In this document: positions 38,401-51,000 of the stretch, in pieces
Numbering within the stretch: the first letter of the stretch is position 1
Layout: each line of letters starts with the position of its first letter
Source: Lethocerus indicus
Taxonomy: Eukaryota; Arthropoda; Insecta; Hemiptera; Belostomatidae
DNA: 64,000 nt
Direction: 5' to 3'
Assembly (NCBI GenBank): GCA_019843655.1
Contig: JACDQD010000008.1
Location: 12,248,442 to 12,312,441 of the forward strand
The notes under the pieces: model-generated
Seen by the model: the letters and a program-made list of their open reading frames with translations, nothing else
Told to the model about the DNA's origin: nothing
Database searches by the model: none
Made by a program: the position numbers and the translations under genes

Positions 38401-41400
38401 CAAATAGCCGACTCAATTGGCGGTTCGGGATTCCATAAAAATTTTAATTCCTCCCCCACCACCCCCTGCCGACCCGTATATTGGCTTCTGCATAATGCAT
38501 GAGAGAGGGTCGCCCTCGTCGCCGACGTAAGGATCTCGGCAGAGGCTGCGATACCGACCGATATCGAATTCAGGGCGCGTCGCTTTCTAAAGCCGTCCCC
38601 CTAGATAGAGTCTCACGTAACCCGGTGAGTGGACCGGGACTATTATAAAGCGAGTTCGACAATCGTCGGGCACCGCTTTAGCCCGAAGAGGTCAGATCCC
38701 ATTAGCGATTGGCTTCTCGGTATTCCTCCAAGATGGTCTCCCTTCGTTAAAGATATATAGAAAAACTTTTATTTAACGTTTCAGTGTGAGCGAGGACAAT
38801 AAAGACGCTAGAAGAAGAAGAAGAAGGGCGTAGACAGATGGAGGAGAGTCCGAAAGCGGAAAACCTGCTGGGGTCGGATCCACGCGGTGAATTGTCGGGG
38901 CACAATTTGCACAGAATAATCGTCCCGGGAATTATTATCGGTCGTAAATCGAGGCCTGGGCGGGGGCCCAGCGGGGCACCAAATGAGACCGGCAGATTCA
39001 TTACACCGCCCCCGTCCAGACCTCCTCCAACGCTACATCACCTCTTCGCCGGCCCTTTTATCCGGCAAACGAGGACCTAACGCACTGTTAAGGACCTCAG
39101 AAATATAGATGACTAGGACGACAGGTCGGTATCATCAAGTTTTCGGTCGATCGGTCTATTTTAATAGAGCTTATTGTCACGTTCTACCTGGTATCAAAAT
39201 CAGTCCAACAGTAGGCTGTCGCTGCATTAAAGCAATGTATTGCAATAAAATATCGGGCTGGGAAATGACCGAAGATTAGTGAAGGGGTGCGGAAGCATGA
39301 TTGGAAATGACGATGACAAGACGCATCAACAAACAGCATATAACGGGATCCTATAAACCGCATCAAACAAATGTTTAGGTTACTCTTAGCGACCGGCTAG
39401 TTGTACGCCGAACGACATTAACCCGGCAAAATGTCCCTAAGCGGTTAGCTGCCCGGCCCCGTTTAATAACGCCCCTCGGTGGGGCCGGCCGCCGCACGAA
39501 TTTATGACTCCCGATAAACGGGACGTCGTGCCCGCCTGCTAACTGACCCTCCTGCGGGGCTAAAAACGATTAGAACGGCCGACGCCCGCCAGTAATTGCG
39601 AAGGGGCTTCGCCGCGGATTTAATTTGAATCCCATCTGTTCGGCACGGTCGTAACTGCGGAAGACGAGAGGGACACGGCCCGGATAAGATCGATGCGCCA
39701 ATAAAATCGTGATGCATAAACATAAACGAGGACGATCCGGGGGATCTCGCCGTTGCCACGGGTCACCCCCCATATAACACGCATTAAGCTAATAACAATT
39801 CAACAGGGGCCACGAAGTAGACGGGTGTACGAAGTAATCGACAATAATTTTGAAACGTAATGAGCTGAAATATTCCACGCATTAGCATTTCGATAACAAT
39901 TGCGCAATGTACTGCAGGCCATGATACTATAGAACATTTAGAAAAAATAAAATTATTATTTCTGCTACAATTGTTTCTTCGTCATTGCTGTCAAACCTTG
40001 TAAATATAGTAGCAGTTTGTAGTAATATAATGTATTTATAGTAATATACTTAAACTAGCGTCAGGAAAGTTTTCAATAGAAGATAACCGGCCGAATGCTG
40101 AACAAATAAAAGAGAAAAATAACATAATAGAGTTATTACAGTCTGCATGAATTTTCATTCCTCTGCCCGTGTATCTGAATACATTTGTAAGCGCTCCTGA
40201 ATGGCAATTAGTCCGACAGCGCGCTACGTTCAATTGCGTTGGATCCTTGATTTTTCAGAGGGGGGACGGATGCACATTCCGAATGAACGCACACGAGAGA
40301 CACACACGCTGACGTAACGCACACTGCCACAAGCCACAATCTCAGAGGCGGCACCGAAGGTTGTTTCGCGCGCCTGCACAATGGTCCATCGTATTTAAAT
40401 ATAATGCTCGTAAATAAGCCAGGAAAAAAAACCAATGCTCTTCCAAGGTCTAAGGTTTCATTTAATAATTGGTCTCTTTGGCTATTTAATCAGGGCGATT
40501 ATCCCATTATAAAATTATTAAACAAGTTATAACTCACGTTTCATAATTAATTTCTCCGGAGTTAAAAGAGAAAAACAACGTATATGTTATCCTTATTAAA
40601 CCGTGGGCTGTAATTATTGTATATTTAGAACTTACTAAATACAAATCAATTTAAGATACGCAGTGACTTGCGAAACTGCGGTTCCGTATTTCCGGAATTG
40701 ACAAAGCTTACTGCCCATCTATTGCAATTTACCGGACAAAAATATGATCCAATAATGCTGTCGTGATTATAACTTGGCGACGAAAAGAGTAACGACAATA
40801 ACCGTGATAAATGGAGCCGCTACATGGAATGCATTATAAAAGTCAAGGGGAACGAAACCGTTTTTGAGGGAGGGGCCGTGTTACGCCAACTTTTCCAAAA
40901 TTAAAAAAGTTACAAGGATATTCCTCTGCCCCTCATATAACTTACAAAGATGCGCCCACCATCACCGGAGTACTGAGAGGAGAATAATGCGTTTTCTTTC
41001 TTATCCCAACGGTACAGTCCCTTGCTCTCATTTCCTATTTATGGAATCATCAAGAGTCATACATCAGAAGCTCCTGAATTTCAGCCGAAAATACAGAAGA
41101 CATTAGAACCGGAAAAAATATTTATAAAATCTCAAATTCTGTTGATATTTTAATATATTTTACAAATACCTAGACTCGTTTCAATTAAACGAAATTAGGA
41201 AAAGTGCATGTAGTAGTTGATATTAATGCTGATAATTATCCGTCTCAATGATAGCCCTTCACGTTTATGATCCGTGACAGTAACGGCATTTCGGTATTTC
41301 GCCCTCTTCAGTAGAAATTAGGAAGAAAGCTAGGTCAGTAATCATACTTTCTACTTTGCTTCAAACCGTCCGACACTACGCTGTTTTTTCAACATATAAG

Positions 41401-42360
41401 CAATACTAGATTAATTGCACAATTTGAAATTTTAATAATTGCGTGTAACTGCCGCGATGCAATGACTGCGTAAAGCGGTACCCGGTTAATCCCTAAACAA
41501 TTAGTATGTAACACTCCCAACCTTCTGACTTCACCCGATATAAATAAACCTTTGAGCAGTTTCCAATGCGAGTTTCTTCCCAAAAAAACTGCAACGCACT
41601 TTTTATTTGGCAGCCCTAGAAAGAGTTTACAGAGCCGACGACCCCCGCCCGCCTAATTCGTAATGGAAAATCGGAATGGCTTCGCCGCTGGGGAAAAGCG
41701 GCTTAGCTTGGAGTCGAGATAGGTCGGTTTTGCTATTAGGGACCACTTAGGGGTAAAGCGCGAGTGCCGGGGCCCCGGCTTAGCCCGCAGATGGGCGGGC
41801 CCCCACAGCATTTGAGCCCCCTTTAATTGAGACACCCGCGCCCAATTTTTCGCAAAGGTGATCCCGTACTTTAAGGTCAAGATAGGCAGAATTTCAACTT
41901 TCAGACAGATTCACTCCTTAAAAAGATAAAAGGACTTTGAATAATGGTGAATCCTTAACAGCTGCGGGTTTTCGACTAAATGACCTATACGACGGTTATA
42001 TTGGATGACTATTCGGATGAGACATCCTGTTTTTCCATGTATTCAGGTTTTCGGTCCCACTTGCAGTGTTTTTCCCCCCCCCCCCCGGGTGCTATGAGTG
42101 AGTCCGGTGTTGATTAGAATTAGTTTCAGCGGACTATTGGGGCTTAGTGAGATCAACCGTAGCCTCGCGGGGTAATGAAGGCCGTCGGAGCGACCGCATC
42201 AAACGGGATCGGTCGCATCGATTGCCGGCCGCCCCCGACAGGCCCTGGCCGGGTCCAGGTGCGCTTAATTTACTGCCATCTGTCGCTTAACAACTTCACC
42301 CCCCCCGTGTTTGTAAAACACGACTCCCGGTATCAGTACATGCTGTTCTGACCTCGTGCT
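38401..42360. other. intron 1 segment with GC-rich patches, non-coding
   Basis: CpG- and GC-rich blocks at 38.41-39.08, 39.42-39.78, 41.64-41.87 and 42.16-42.30 kb alternate with AT-rich sequence. It also holds a (GAA)n tract at 38810-38826, a perfect palindrome GCCGGGGCCCCGGC at 41766-41779, and a C13 run at 42074-42086. No gene is supported. Confidence 0.65.
39239..39312. repeat. dispersed repeat, copy 2
   Basis: Partner of the copy at 35757-35830; same orientation and same core TTAGTGAAGGGGTG. The two lie 3.5 kb apart in intron 1. Confidence 0.55.
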
Positions 42361-45300
42361 CTGGATGAAAACATAAACTTAATTTATGAAAATTAGAATT
42401 TTCGAAACTGAATTTCTACCCATCTAGTTAATCGCTGGTAGTAGTGATCACTGTGAAAATACACGAGCTATAATTTTCATCTAATTTTCACATACATGTC
42501 GGTTTCTGATAGAGAGTTGCATTGCAGAAAACATTTCGAATAGAGAAATTATAAATTACAAAATATCAATACGTATAACACTCACTATAAACATGGTAAA
42601 TGACGAACAACGACAAAAATAAAAAATTGAAGTACTATCGCAAGATGACTGCAGCAAAATATTTCGCCAAATCAGTCTGAAGGTTAATTGCAATTCCTTA
42701 AGGATAATGTTTGTGTGCATGTAAATGATGTTTACTGACGACTATAGAGACAGCCATTATACGTCTCCAATCGATATGATCATTAGTGTAGAATGGTTTT
42801 AATCGGAGGAAAACAATTTGATGCCAAAACATTCTCACCCAGTCTAACACTGGCTTACAATTGAAACAGAGAGTGAAGAGAGTATTCAGCCATTCTCAAG
42901 CATTTGATTCCAAGAGAGAATTCAAAACCGGTATGACATACAACCAAACAAGTGAGAGGGAAATTCCGAGCTATCGCGGACTCACCCGTAAATATCTGGA
43001 AATTCAGCTGAATATAAAAACATAGTTCTTGTGATGTGTTAACGACATCTATTGAGCATGCCGTAAGCTACTGCTACTGTTGCGTTTATTTATCGTTAGA
43101 TGCCGTTAGTTCATAAATATATTCATCGAGTACTATAATTTATTCGTCAAATTATCATCAAGAAATTATACTCGACAAATGGACAGTGGATTCAGGTTTG
43201 CTGTGTCGGAGAAGTCGGATAAGTTCCGAATTGAAATCTCGGTTCGAAAGCCGAACAAGTGGGGCCGGCCAGCTCCCGGACTCTTTCCTGTCCCCGGCAT
43301 TTGACAGAGTTCTCGGCCCGTTTAACCTTCCATATTGAATTCTGCTTATGCCCGAATACCGGACAAGGGTCGAAGTCGTACAAGCGCACCCCGACCAGTG
43401 TACGGGGACCGCTTTAACTTGTCGCATTAGAGTCCCCGAATGAAAAACAGGCGCAATCTGGTCAGAGAGGGGGGGGGACTGGAAATTAGTTAACCCTCGT
43501 TTCCAGCGGCTGAAATTTAAAACGTCCTCGCTAATACTGGGGACGCCAAGTACACTCGACAGCGATTGCGCTCCAAGATAAACTATGATGGCTACAACAC
43601 AAAAGAATAATATCGAATCATGATGACGATAGGGACAGTCCTGATTACGATTGTCCTTTCATACTCTAAACGACGATTGCCAATTAAATATAAAGTATTA
43701 ACCCCTTTCTTCAATATGTTCTCCTCCTCTTATTATCAATTGAGGATAGTCTAGTTCATACAGTGTGTCTTAAGTGTATATTATAATTGTACAATACTAA
43801 TACTTACCTTCAGTTATCACTTCAACAGTTGTAAATGATACGATAAAATCCAAAATGGCTATCTAAAATATTAATTAACGTTAATAATATGTCGGACGAT
43901 TTCAATGATTCGACTCAATGATCTGAATTAGATTATTGGGTGCAACTGATTGACTGAAACTGATTGGGTGCAATCATGCGTCGGTGCAGGCACATCGAGG
44001 GAAGTGTTTTCCTTTCTATATCGAATCGTTATCGATCTTACAGACCGCTATGTATCCTACAGAAAACCATGCGTCTAAAAATTAAAACTGAAGGTATTAC
44101 TCTTCAAATAATTAATTAATTTAAGGCTGAGATTATTGTAGGTTAATATTTTTAATTCTTACAAGTCGTACACGTCCGAAATGGTTAAGTTTGTGCCTAC
44201 CCTCTGGCACTTCACAGTGATTAATCTACCCCCACTTTCCATACAGAAGAATGGTAGAAATGAGCTGATGTACAGAACAAGGAGGCTAAAACCAATACTA
44301 GCTATTGTATATGAATTCCCATTCGGCTGTTCGGTTATACTACGATATTTGGTTATGGGTGCACTAGTGTACTGACTGGGAGGCTCACACACACACAAAC
44401 ACTAATAATGCACACACGGTCATGACAAGTGCTGTAAGGTGGATTTAAAATGAACTCAATCAATTTATACCTTGTGGTATCGTCACGTACCGTGAACCAA
44501 GAGACCACCTGTTACCGGCACGAAAAGAAACAAAACAAAACATTAGTGAAAAATAAACTAAACAGAAATTGTCTAGAGCCTGGTTTCACAGAAGAACAAT
44601 TTCTTAGATTAATGATGCTTTGGAGAAAATTAGAGTATCAAATTTTCCGTCCGACTGCTTATATCATAGCTATGATAATGCAAATAATTAATGAAAACAA
44701 ATCGCGTTTCCTTTATTTTAACAAAATTTGTTTTCCATTGATGTTGTGCAAATCAGTTCGGTAAGGAAGAACAAATATTTAAACTTCGGTTAAAGTCTGA
44801 CAAATGAAAAATGTGAGTTGTGTCTCAAAATCCAAAGAAACAACAGAAAGAATAAGGAACAATTTTGAACAATTATCGGTACTGAAAATACCGCGAAACC
44901 AGGCCCCGAACACAAAAAAAAGGAACAAAAGTAAAAGAACAAAAATAAAATAATAAAATGGAGTATAAATAAAAGGCGGGACGCCGAATCGCGTGGGTCG
45001 AAAAGAGCCTTGAGTAGCTCCTGTCGGCAGTAGTAAACAGTAATCAAACGCAAATTAAATTCTTCGTCAAATCAAAAGATTCTCTTCGTGGACATTACAT
45101 CCTCCAACATGCCTTCATACATTTTACGATCTGCCATTGAAAACTCAAGTTTGATGCTGATATTTCAATCTGATTTAACGCTAACGAAAGGCTTTTGTTA
45201 AATTTGACTACTGTCAAACCAGCCTTTATTGTCCCCATAGTCACTAATATATTATACATAGTTACTAATAAATAAATAATTATACTGCTGTATTAAAATT

Positions 45301-47867
45301 GATTGTATTTTCTGAAATAATTTCCTTACTTTATTAAAAAACCCGAACAAGTATTTTTTTAATAATTCTCATTGCTCAATCATTAAAAGGACTATTTTCT
45401 CCAAATTATATTTTTTTTCTTATCGGAATTAATTTCCTTCGACGGAATGGCGAGATGATTCCCGAAAAACAGTTTCTCAAATTAAAGGCAAAATGATGTT
45501 TTAGCGAAGTATAGAAGAATTTCACTTCGGGCAAATTAAACATCCCCCCCCCTCCATGATAAAGTAATAAATCGCGCTCGGGTTTCCGGCAAAAAAATCT
45601 CATATACTCGACCACGCATTTTACCCTGCAAGTTATTCAGCGTACAGACAAAAACAAAACAAGACGCATTGTGAAGGAAAAAAGGAGAACATTCTCACGT
45701 TTTCCTGGCCAAATTATAAACCGAGGGCGTAAAGAGGGAAGGAAAATTAAATTATGCAACAGAGTGTTGAAGCCCGCTGCAAGGATATATACATATATAT
45801 TCTGAAGAGGGTCGAAATTTTAATCTAACGGGATGAAATTCCCGCACACAGCGCCGCCCCCGCCCAGGGTTGGGGGGATTATAATTGGGGTCGCCATGGC
45901 GACGGTAGCTGCCCTAGGAGGTAGTTAACCTTCAAAACGGCAGAGGGATAAAGGGGCCCCAACCGGGGATAAATCACGAGGTGACTTCCTGCCAGAGAAG
46001 ATTCAATTGTATCAGTTTCCCAGCCCCATATTTTAGTAGGCCTATCTTTATTTTTTGCACTGAAAAGAATGATACTAAATGCCGATTATAAATATTTTTT
46101 TGATGTTTACAAAAGGCGAGGGCGGCTTTATAAATTTATAAATGAAACCGAACTCTCCTTGTCATTTAGCATGTGTTCACACAATGTTCTGCATAATCAT
46201 TCTTATCAAACTTATTCAGATGTGATTAAGACGTTGGCAGAGAAGTTGGCACTATTGGGTTAGATCAGGTATACTACTTATGACAGCAAGAACATGAAAA
46301 AAACTATCATAAAATAAGCTTCAGATGACGAGATGATGAAACTCATCAGTTTTATTTCTATCATTCGTTTTAACTACGAGTTAACATCTGTCTAAACTCG
46401 CTACATGTAAGCTTAATTTACAATTGCGAATGCAAATTGCACAGTCGAAGCATCGATTCGGAATAGAACTCTAAGAGCGACGCTTCAATCGCACTTATAG
46501 CATTTGAAAGGTGACAAGTCCGGAGGAGGAGCTAAGGTATTAAAGTTTAACCATATTGAGAAGAACAGACGAGTAAATGCGGGATTGCTAAGAATCTCGG
46601 AGAAAGGGGCCGAGGTCAACGGTAATTATCGGCATTCCGCATACTTTCTACAGCGGAAACTTAATCAAGTCTTTCTCGAAAACGAGAACCCAAATATGAC
46701 CAAACAGCTTCTAAGAAATGTTCCACCATTGGCGCCACAAGCAAGCATTAATTGATTTTGTATTTCTGTCATCTTGATAAATCATTTAACCAAGTAATAT
46801 CTCCCACATATGATTTTATTCCTTTCTGATTAGTTATTAAAGTTGAAACGTAAAATTTACTAATTCTTAATAAAACTTGAATAAATGGGATGAAATCCCC
46901 GTTTGCAAAGATGTAGTTTACAAAAAAAGAAGGTTTAACCTTTACACATTAATTAACCTACAGCAAGGATATAATTTATTGTGTCTCAATCTTGGGCTTG
47001 ATCCGGGACAGCTTTAAACCCAGAAAGGAGGGGTACCGCCACAGCACTCAGGTTATTAAGGAGGTGTTGCCTCAAGGCATCCTCCCCCACCCACCACAGT
47101 ACGTATTAATTAAATTCAGTCACTTTGTAGCGTTTCCCATTCTAATCTTGAAGTCTGTCTAACCAGTCACCTGGGAAACTAATTCCCAGGGCTAATCAAA
47201 GGAAGGGAGCCGGCGGGAAACAGTTTTAAATCAGTTTTAAATGAATGTACTGAATTCTGAAATTAGTCTTATATTTTTAATAGAGCATGTATCAATATAG
47301 TTGTCTAGTCGAACAGTGTGTCAAAGAATAATAAGAAATAGGAGCCGTCTAAACTCAGGTTATACTCAACCCGCCAAACAGCTGTACGGGTAGGGTCCAA
47401 CAATTGCCTAACTTCAAGGCGCCGCATAACCTACCATTCGATCGGACCATTGCGTGTCGGGAGCGTACTGCGCGCCTTGCCCACGAATAAATTATAAGGA
47501 GCCCCCAGTGTTTTCTTTATTTTTGGACTACGTATCAGATTGTACGCCAAAATTTACGCACCTTTGATTTTTTCCACGACAATTTTAATAGGCGGTTATT
47601 TTAATATGTTTTAAAAAACGTTTTCAACAACACATTTGATATTATAAGAAAGTACGTGACTTTGTCTTTAACGTTTGATTCTTTTTATTAAATCCAGTAT
47701 TAAGTCCCCGTTTAACACTTCTGGTCAGATCCAGTTAAGAATTCTAATTCCAGTAAACGTAGAGCCCTGCATAAAATACCACCACGAAATAGATAAAATT
47801 GTTTAATAATATAGCATGCAGGAAAATGTATAAATTGAGCATGCGACCAAAAACTGGATTGGCCTAC
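42361..47867. other. intron 1 segment, non-coding
   Basis: Mostly AT-rich. Noted: a duplicated ATTGGGTGCAA word at about 43937-43973, the 55-nt exon-like segment 43862-43808 on the minus strand, octamers at 44678 and 46430, and a short (CA)n at 44386-44398. No gene is supported. Confidence 0.65.
43808..43862 (-). other. candidate cryptic or poison exon, 55 nt
   Basis: Acceptor TATTTTAG, 55 bases, then donor GAAG/GTAAGT. Read from the first base it is fully open (IAILDFIVSFTTVEVITE plus one base). Because 55 is not a multiple of three, inclusion between exons 1 and 2 would shift the SHANK frame. The residues match no known family with confidence. Confidence 0.2.
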
Positions 47868-48011
47868 CTTGGGGAGGGCGGCGAGGCATTGCTGCTTAAC
47901 GTCCCAGACGAGTTGGTGGCTGGGGAACTGAAGGCACTTGTAGACATTTAGCTCAGGCACGTGCACCCTCAACAGGAGGTAGCCTGGCTCCGGGCTCTCT
48001 CCACCGTCCAT
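47868..48011 (-). CDS. Shank: SHANK exon with start codon: N-terminal half of the SPN domain
   Basis: Residues 1-48, from MDGGESPEPGYLLLRVHVPE to LAALPK, end in AAG followed by a GT donor (GTAGGC), phase 0. Human SHANK3 starts MDGPGAS and has VVVRVG and TKCLRL where this protein has LLLRVH and YKCLQF, so Arg15 and Lys25 line up with human Arg12 and Lys22, which contact Ras/Rap. The ATG was chosen because it is the first ATG in frame, it aligns with the vertebrate start, and the bases just before it (…TTTCAG at 48016) look like a splice acceptor with a T-rich tract. The exon therefore probably begins at 48015 with four 5' UTR bases, and more 5' UTR lies upstream. The following intron is about 40 kb. 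Confidence 0.93.
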
Positions 48012-48015
48012 CTCA
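48012..48015 (-). other. 5' UTR bases of start-codon exon and splice acceptor
   Basis: GATTGTTTCAG ends at 48016, followed by TGAG and the ATG. The T-rich tract and CAG favour an acceptor, so a non-coding 5' exon probably lies further right. No in-frame ATG lies between the acceptor and 48011. Confidence 0.6.
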
Positions 48016-51000
48016 CTGAAACAATCCAACAGGGTCTAGAATTATTATACACAAATATTAAACGGCTCCTAGGATTCTTAAATATAAATTCGGAGCAGTA
48101 TTAAAAAATCCGACAACGATCTAACAACGTTTTATCGACCCGTTGTGGGGGGGCGTTCAAGCCATTGAAGCCACCCTTTTTTCCCAAATGTTTCGAACCC
48201 ATTTCGATATTTTTTATTTGATTTTATTACATCCACTTGGCGTGCCCAAATCGTTCGGTTCTCATCAAATCTTGTCTTCCCTGAGTCACGTAAAAAATTC
48301 GCACAAAAATGTCTGTCTGACTGCACCCATTCGGGCAAGATTGCGGCCCATTAAGTTTGTACTGTTATGCCTTGCGAGAGAAATTAGTACTTGTAGGATG
48401 TGTTGTTTAATGTTATGTGTGTAACCGTTCTATATATAGGTGCAGAGGGGTTATGCGAGCAGGGGCCATGGGGTTCCTGGAACCATAAACCAGTGCACCT
48501 GGTGTCCCCGCGGGTTCTAGAACACCGGCAAACGAGGGTTCAGTGATGAGACTCCACGCTAGGGTACGTACGATACGCCATAAACGGGGGCAGGAATAGA
48601 AGAATAGAAATTAAATAAAAATTTTTTAAATATAAAGGACCAGAAGGTTGTTTGAAAACTGACAATTTTTAATCTACAGGAAACAGGTGTCACATATGCA
48701 GGTAAGAATAATTACGCTGAAAGATTATGTTATATTATTATATTACTAACAGATTAACTATAGAATGACTGGGACCCAAACTAAACAACCATACTTAAAA
48801 TACTGAAAGCTTGGGAAGAAAATCTGAAGCTCCGATTATTAAATATGAAAATAAGTAATTATGGAATTAATATAAAGTTGTATAACTTCATATATTTTAT
48901 ACATTCGAAGTAATAAATCAATTTTATCATAGAAAGAAATGTATATGTAAATTGAACGTATGCAGGTATCGGCTTGCATTTATTAGCCAACTCTCATTTA
49001 ACCTTGCGGAGATAACCGCTTAATATTACAACGGTTAACGGGATGAGCAATTTTATACCTATATTGTTTTTCTACCAACACTACTCTATTATTACTCTAA
49101 GTTTCTTCTAAGAGGCTAATCTGCAGTTCTGTTATTATCATCAGAATAATGAAATTTGTTCATGTCTGGTAATTTTCTTACAGGTACAAAATTATCAGTT
49201 TAACTATCGTTTTCACATTGTAGTTGTGATATAAAATTTAAAAAAAACATTGTTTGAACATACTAATTTTCAATTCAACGAAAAAGACCATCAAAAACTG
49301 AATCAATTTAAACTGGGACTCCAACAACAAGAATAACAATAATAAGGGCAGATTAACTAAGGGACAATATGAAAATCATAATGATTATAACTTATATTTA
49401 TGAAATACCACGGGGTTTTGTTATAAATAATTAAAGCGACGCTAACATTGAAATCCTAAGGAGGTATTGGCCGTACGATTTACGAATAGTTTAATAGTCG
49501 GAATTATCATTAACCCGATTTAACGGATGTTACGGAGTTCCACCGTTAATAAACATTCCACTGGACCAACCCCGTCAACTCTACTTGTTTATTTTATTCT
49601 GCAAAAAGAGCCGGATTGGCTCCAAAGAAATTTGGAACGTGCGCGCGCAATGGCACACAAATAAAAAAGAAGATATTTCCACGGACGCCTCCGGTCTTAA
49701 AAAACGGTCGTAATTCAGAGGCGCCTGTTAATTTCCTAGGTCGGGGAGAAAAACTCGGTCCGTGACGGAACACTAAAGGGGGAAAATTCCCTAAGTACAC
49801 GTTTTATTAAGAGGCCACCGCCGCCTCTTTGAAAATTACTCTACCCCCTCCCCACTCGACCCGACTCAAGAGGAGTTAGAGAGAAGGGGATGGCCAAATA
49901 AAGAAAATTAATTAATAAAAACAGAATTTCATTTATGATTCAGTCCCGCCGATAGAACATTAAGAGCGGACTGAGAAATGTTAAAAATGTGCACAAAGAG
50001 AACTGATTAACTTCGTCTTCCCGCCCCCTCCTTCACCAACCCACCACCAGTTCACGGACCCTAGCAATTGCCGAATGGCAATTAGAAAAAACGATATTAA
50101 TTAAGAGATTAAATTAATTTCGCTTTGATAAAGAGCACCCCTCCGGCCACTCTCTATTAATGGAAAAAAAACCTTTTGAGTGTACTCCAATCTGTAGGTA
50201 AAAGGGTTCTTCCTACTCTGAAATAGATGTTTACGTAGTACCCAAATAATGATTAAACTTTAGAGGGAGTATGCAGATCAATCAGATAGGCTTATTAAAC
50301 CCGGATCATTATCCCGAATATTATATATCGGAAATTAACTCTGAAACCAAAATGTTCTGGTAAAATGTTAACAATACATAACATTGGGTCGGTTTCAATA
50401 AAATGAGATCGAATCAACAGATTTCTAGTAGAGATAAAAGTTAAGGATTTAAGTTGCAACAAGAAACTGGCGCAAGCGGATTAATGCGAGGAAGCATTGG
50501 TATTTGAATTCGAGAGAAACATTTCCTTCGCGTTTGAAATCGAAAATCTAAACTCGAGTCTTATACGTTTTGCATAAATAATTCATAATATCTGGAGGTC
50601 GAAGAGGAATTCTTGAGGTCAGACTCTGGCTGCGACTGGGATTCCGTCATGGCCCTAGCCGGGAGCCGACCGCGCCTATATACCAGGAAGATTGAAGAAT
50701 TCCGATGAGATTAAAGTCTGTCCTGACAAACGACTATGAAGAAACACGGGAATATGAAAATCGCTGAATTATGCATTGGTTATTGTAGAATTCGAAGAAA
50801 AATGAATAGTCAACACGATCGGCGGTGTGCACGGAAGGTAAAACTTTATAAAATGAATAACATCATAACATTTAAGTAAATCGGATAACTACAAAATGGA
50901 TAAGCTTCAGCTATACGTACTGCGGAAATTTAAAATGAATTGAGCAGCGTAAAAAAACATGAAATAAAACACACATCATTCCGCAGTTGTACATATTGAC

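Larger units (their letters stand above)
7669..47867 (-). other. SHANK intron 1, about 40.2 kb
   Basis: The intron runs from the GTAGGC donor after the start-codon exon to the TTTTTCAG acceptor of exon 2, and splits the SPN domain. I read all longer open frames on both strands and recognised no protein family, transposase, reverse transcriptase, rRNA or tRNA. CpG dinucleotides are frequent, in contrast with the introns at 1-4.5 kb. GC/CpG-rich patches stand out near 8.70-9.13, 24.59-24.85, 28.0-28.24, 38.41-39.08, 39.42-39.78, 41.64-41.87 and 42.16-42.30 kb. Long first introns often hold enhancers and alternative promoters, which is the likely role here, but this is inference. Confidence 0.9.
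692..48011 (-). other. Shank: SHANK/Prosap scaffold gene, 5' part (gene-level entry)
   Basis: Eight exons joined in order give one continuous frame of 1516 nt (505 codons plus one base). All seven internal junctions have GT donors and AG acceptors and fitting phases: 0, 0, 1, 0, 1, 1, 1. The domain order is SPN (about residues 1-100), ankyrin repeats (about 115-345), Ser/Pro-rich linker (346-440) and SH3 (about 440-499), which is the SHANK order. SHANK proteins are cytoplasmic scaffolds of excitatory postsynaptic densities. In the family, SPN binds active Ras/Rap GTPases, the PDZ binds SAPAP/GKAP and the SAM domain polymerises; PDZ and SAM are outside this window. Other ankyrin-SH3 families are unlikely because SPN, ankyrin and SH3 sequences all match SHANK specifically. 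The gene is cut at the left edge, not broken. Confidence 0.95.

Noticed and set aside
43240..43262. CGGTTCGAAAGCCG resembling a tRNA T-arm
   Set aside because: The stem does not form five pairs around a seven-base loop, and no acceptor or anticodon stem is found around it.
44450..44764. 104-codon plus-strand frame starting with ATG
   Set aside because: Unrecognised, AT-rich, Lys/Asn-rich composition typical of chance frames; no splice or promoter support.
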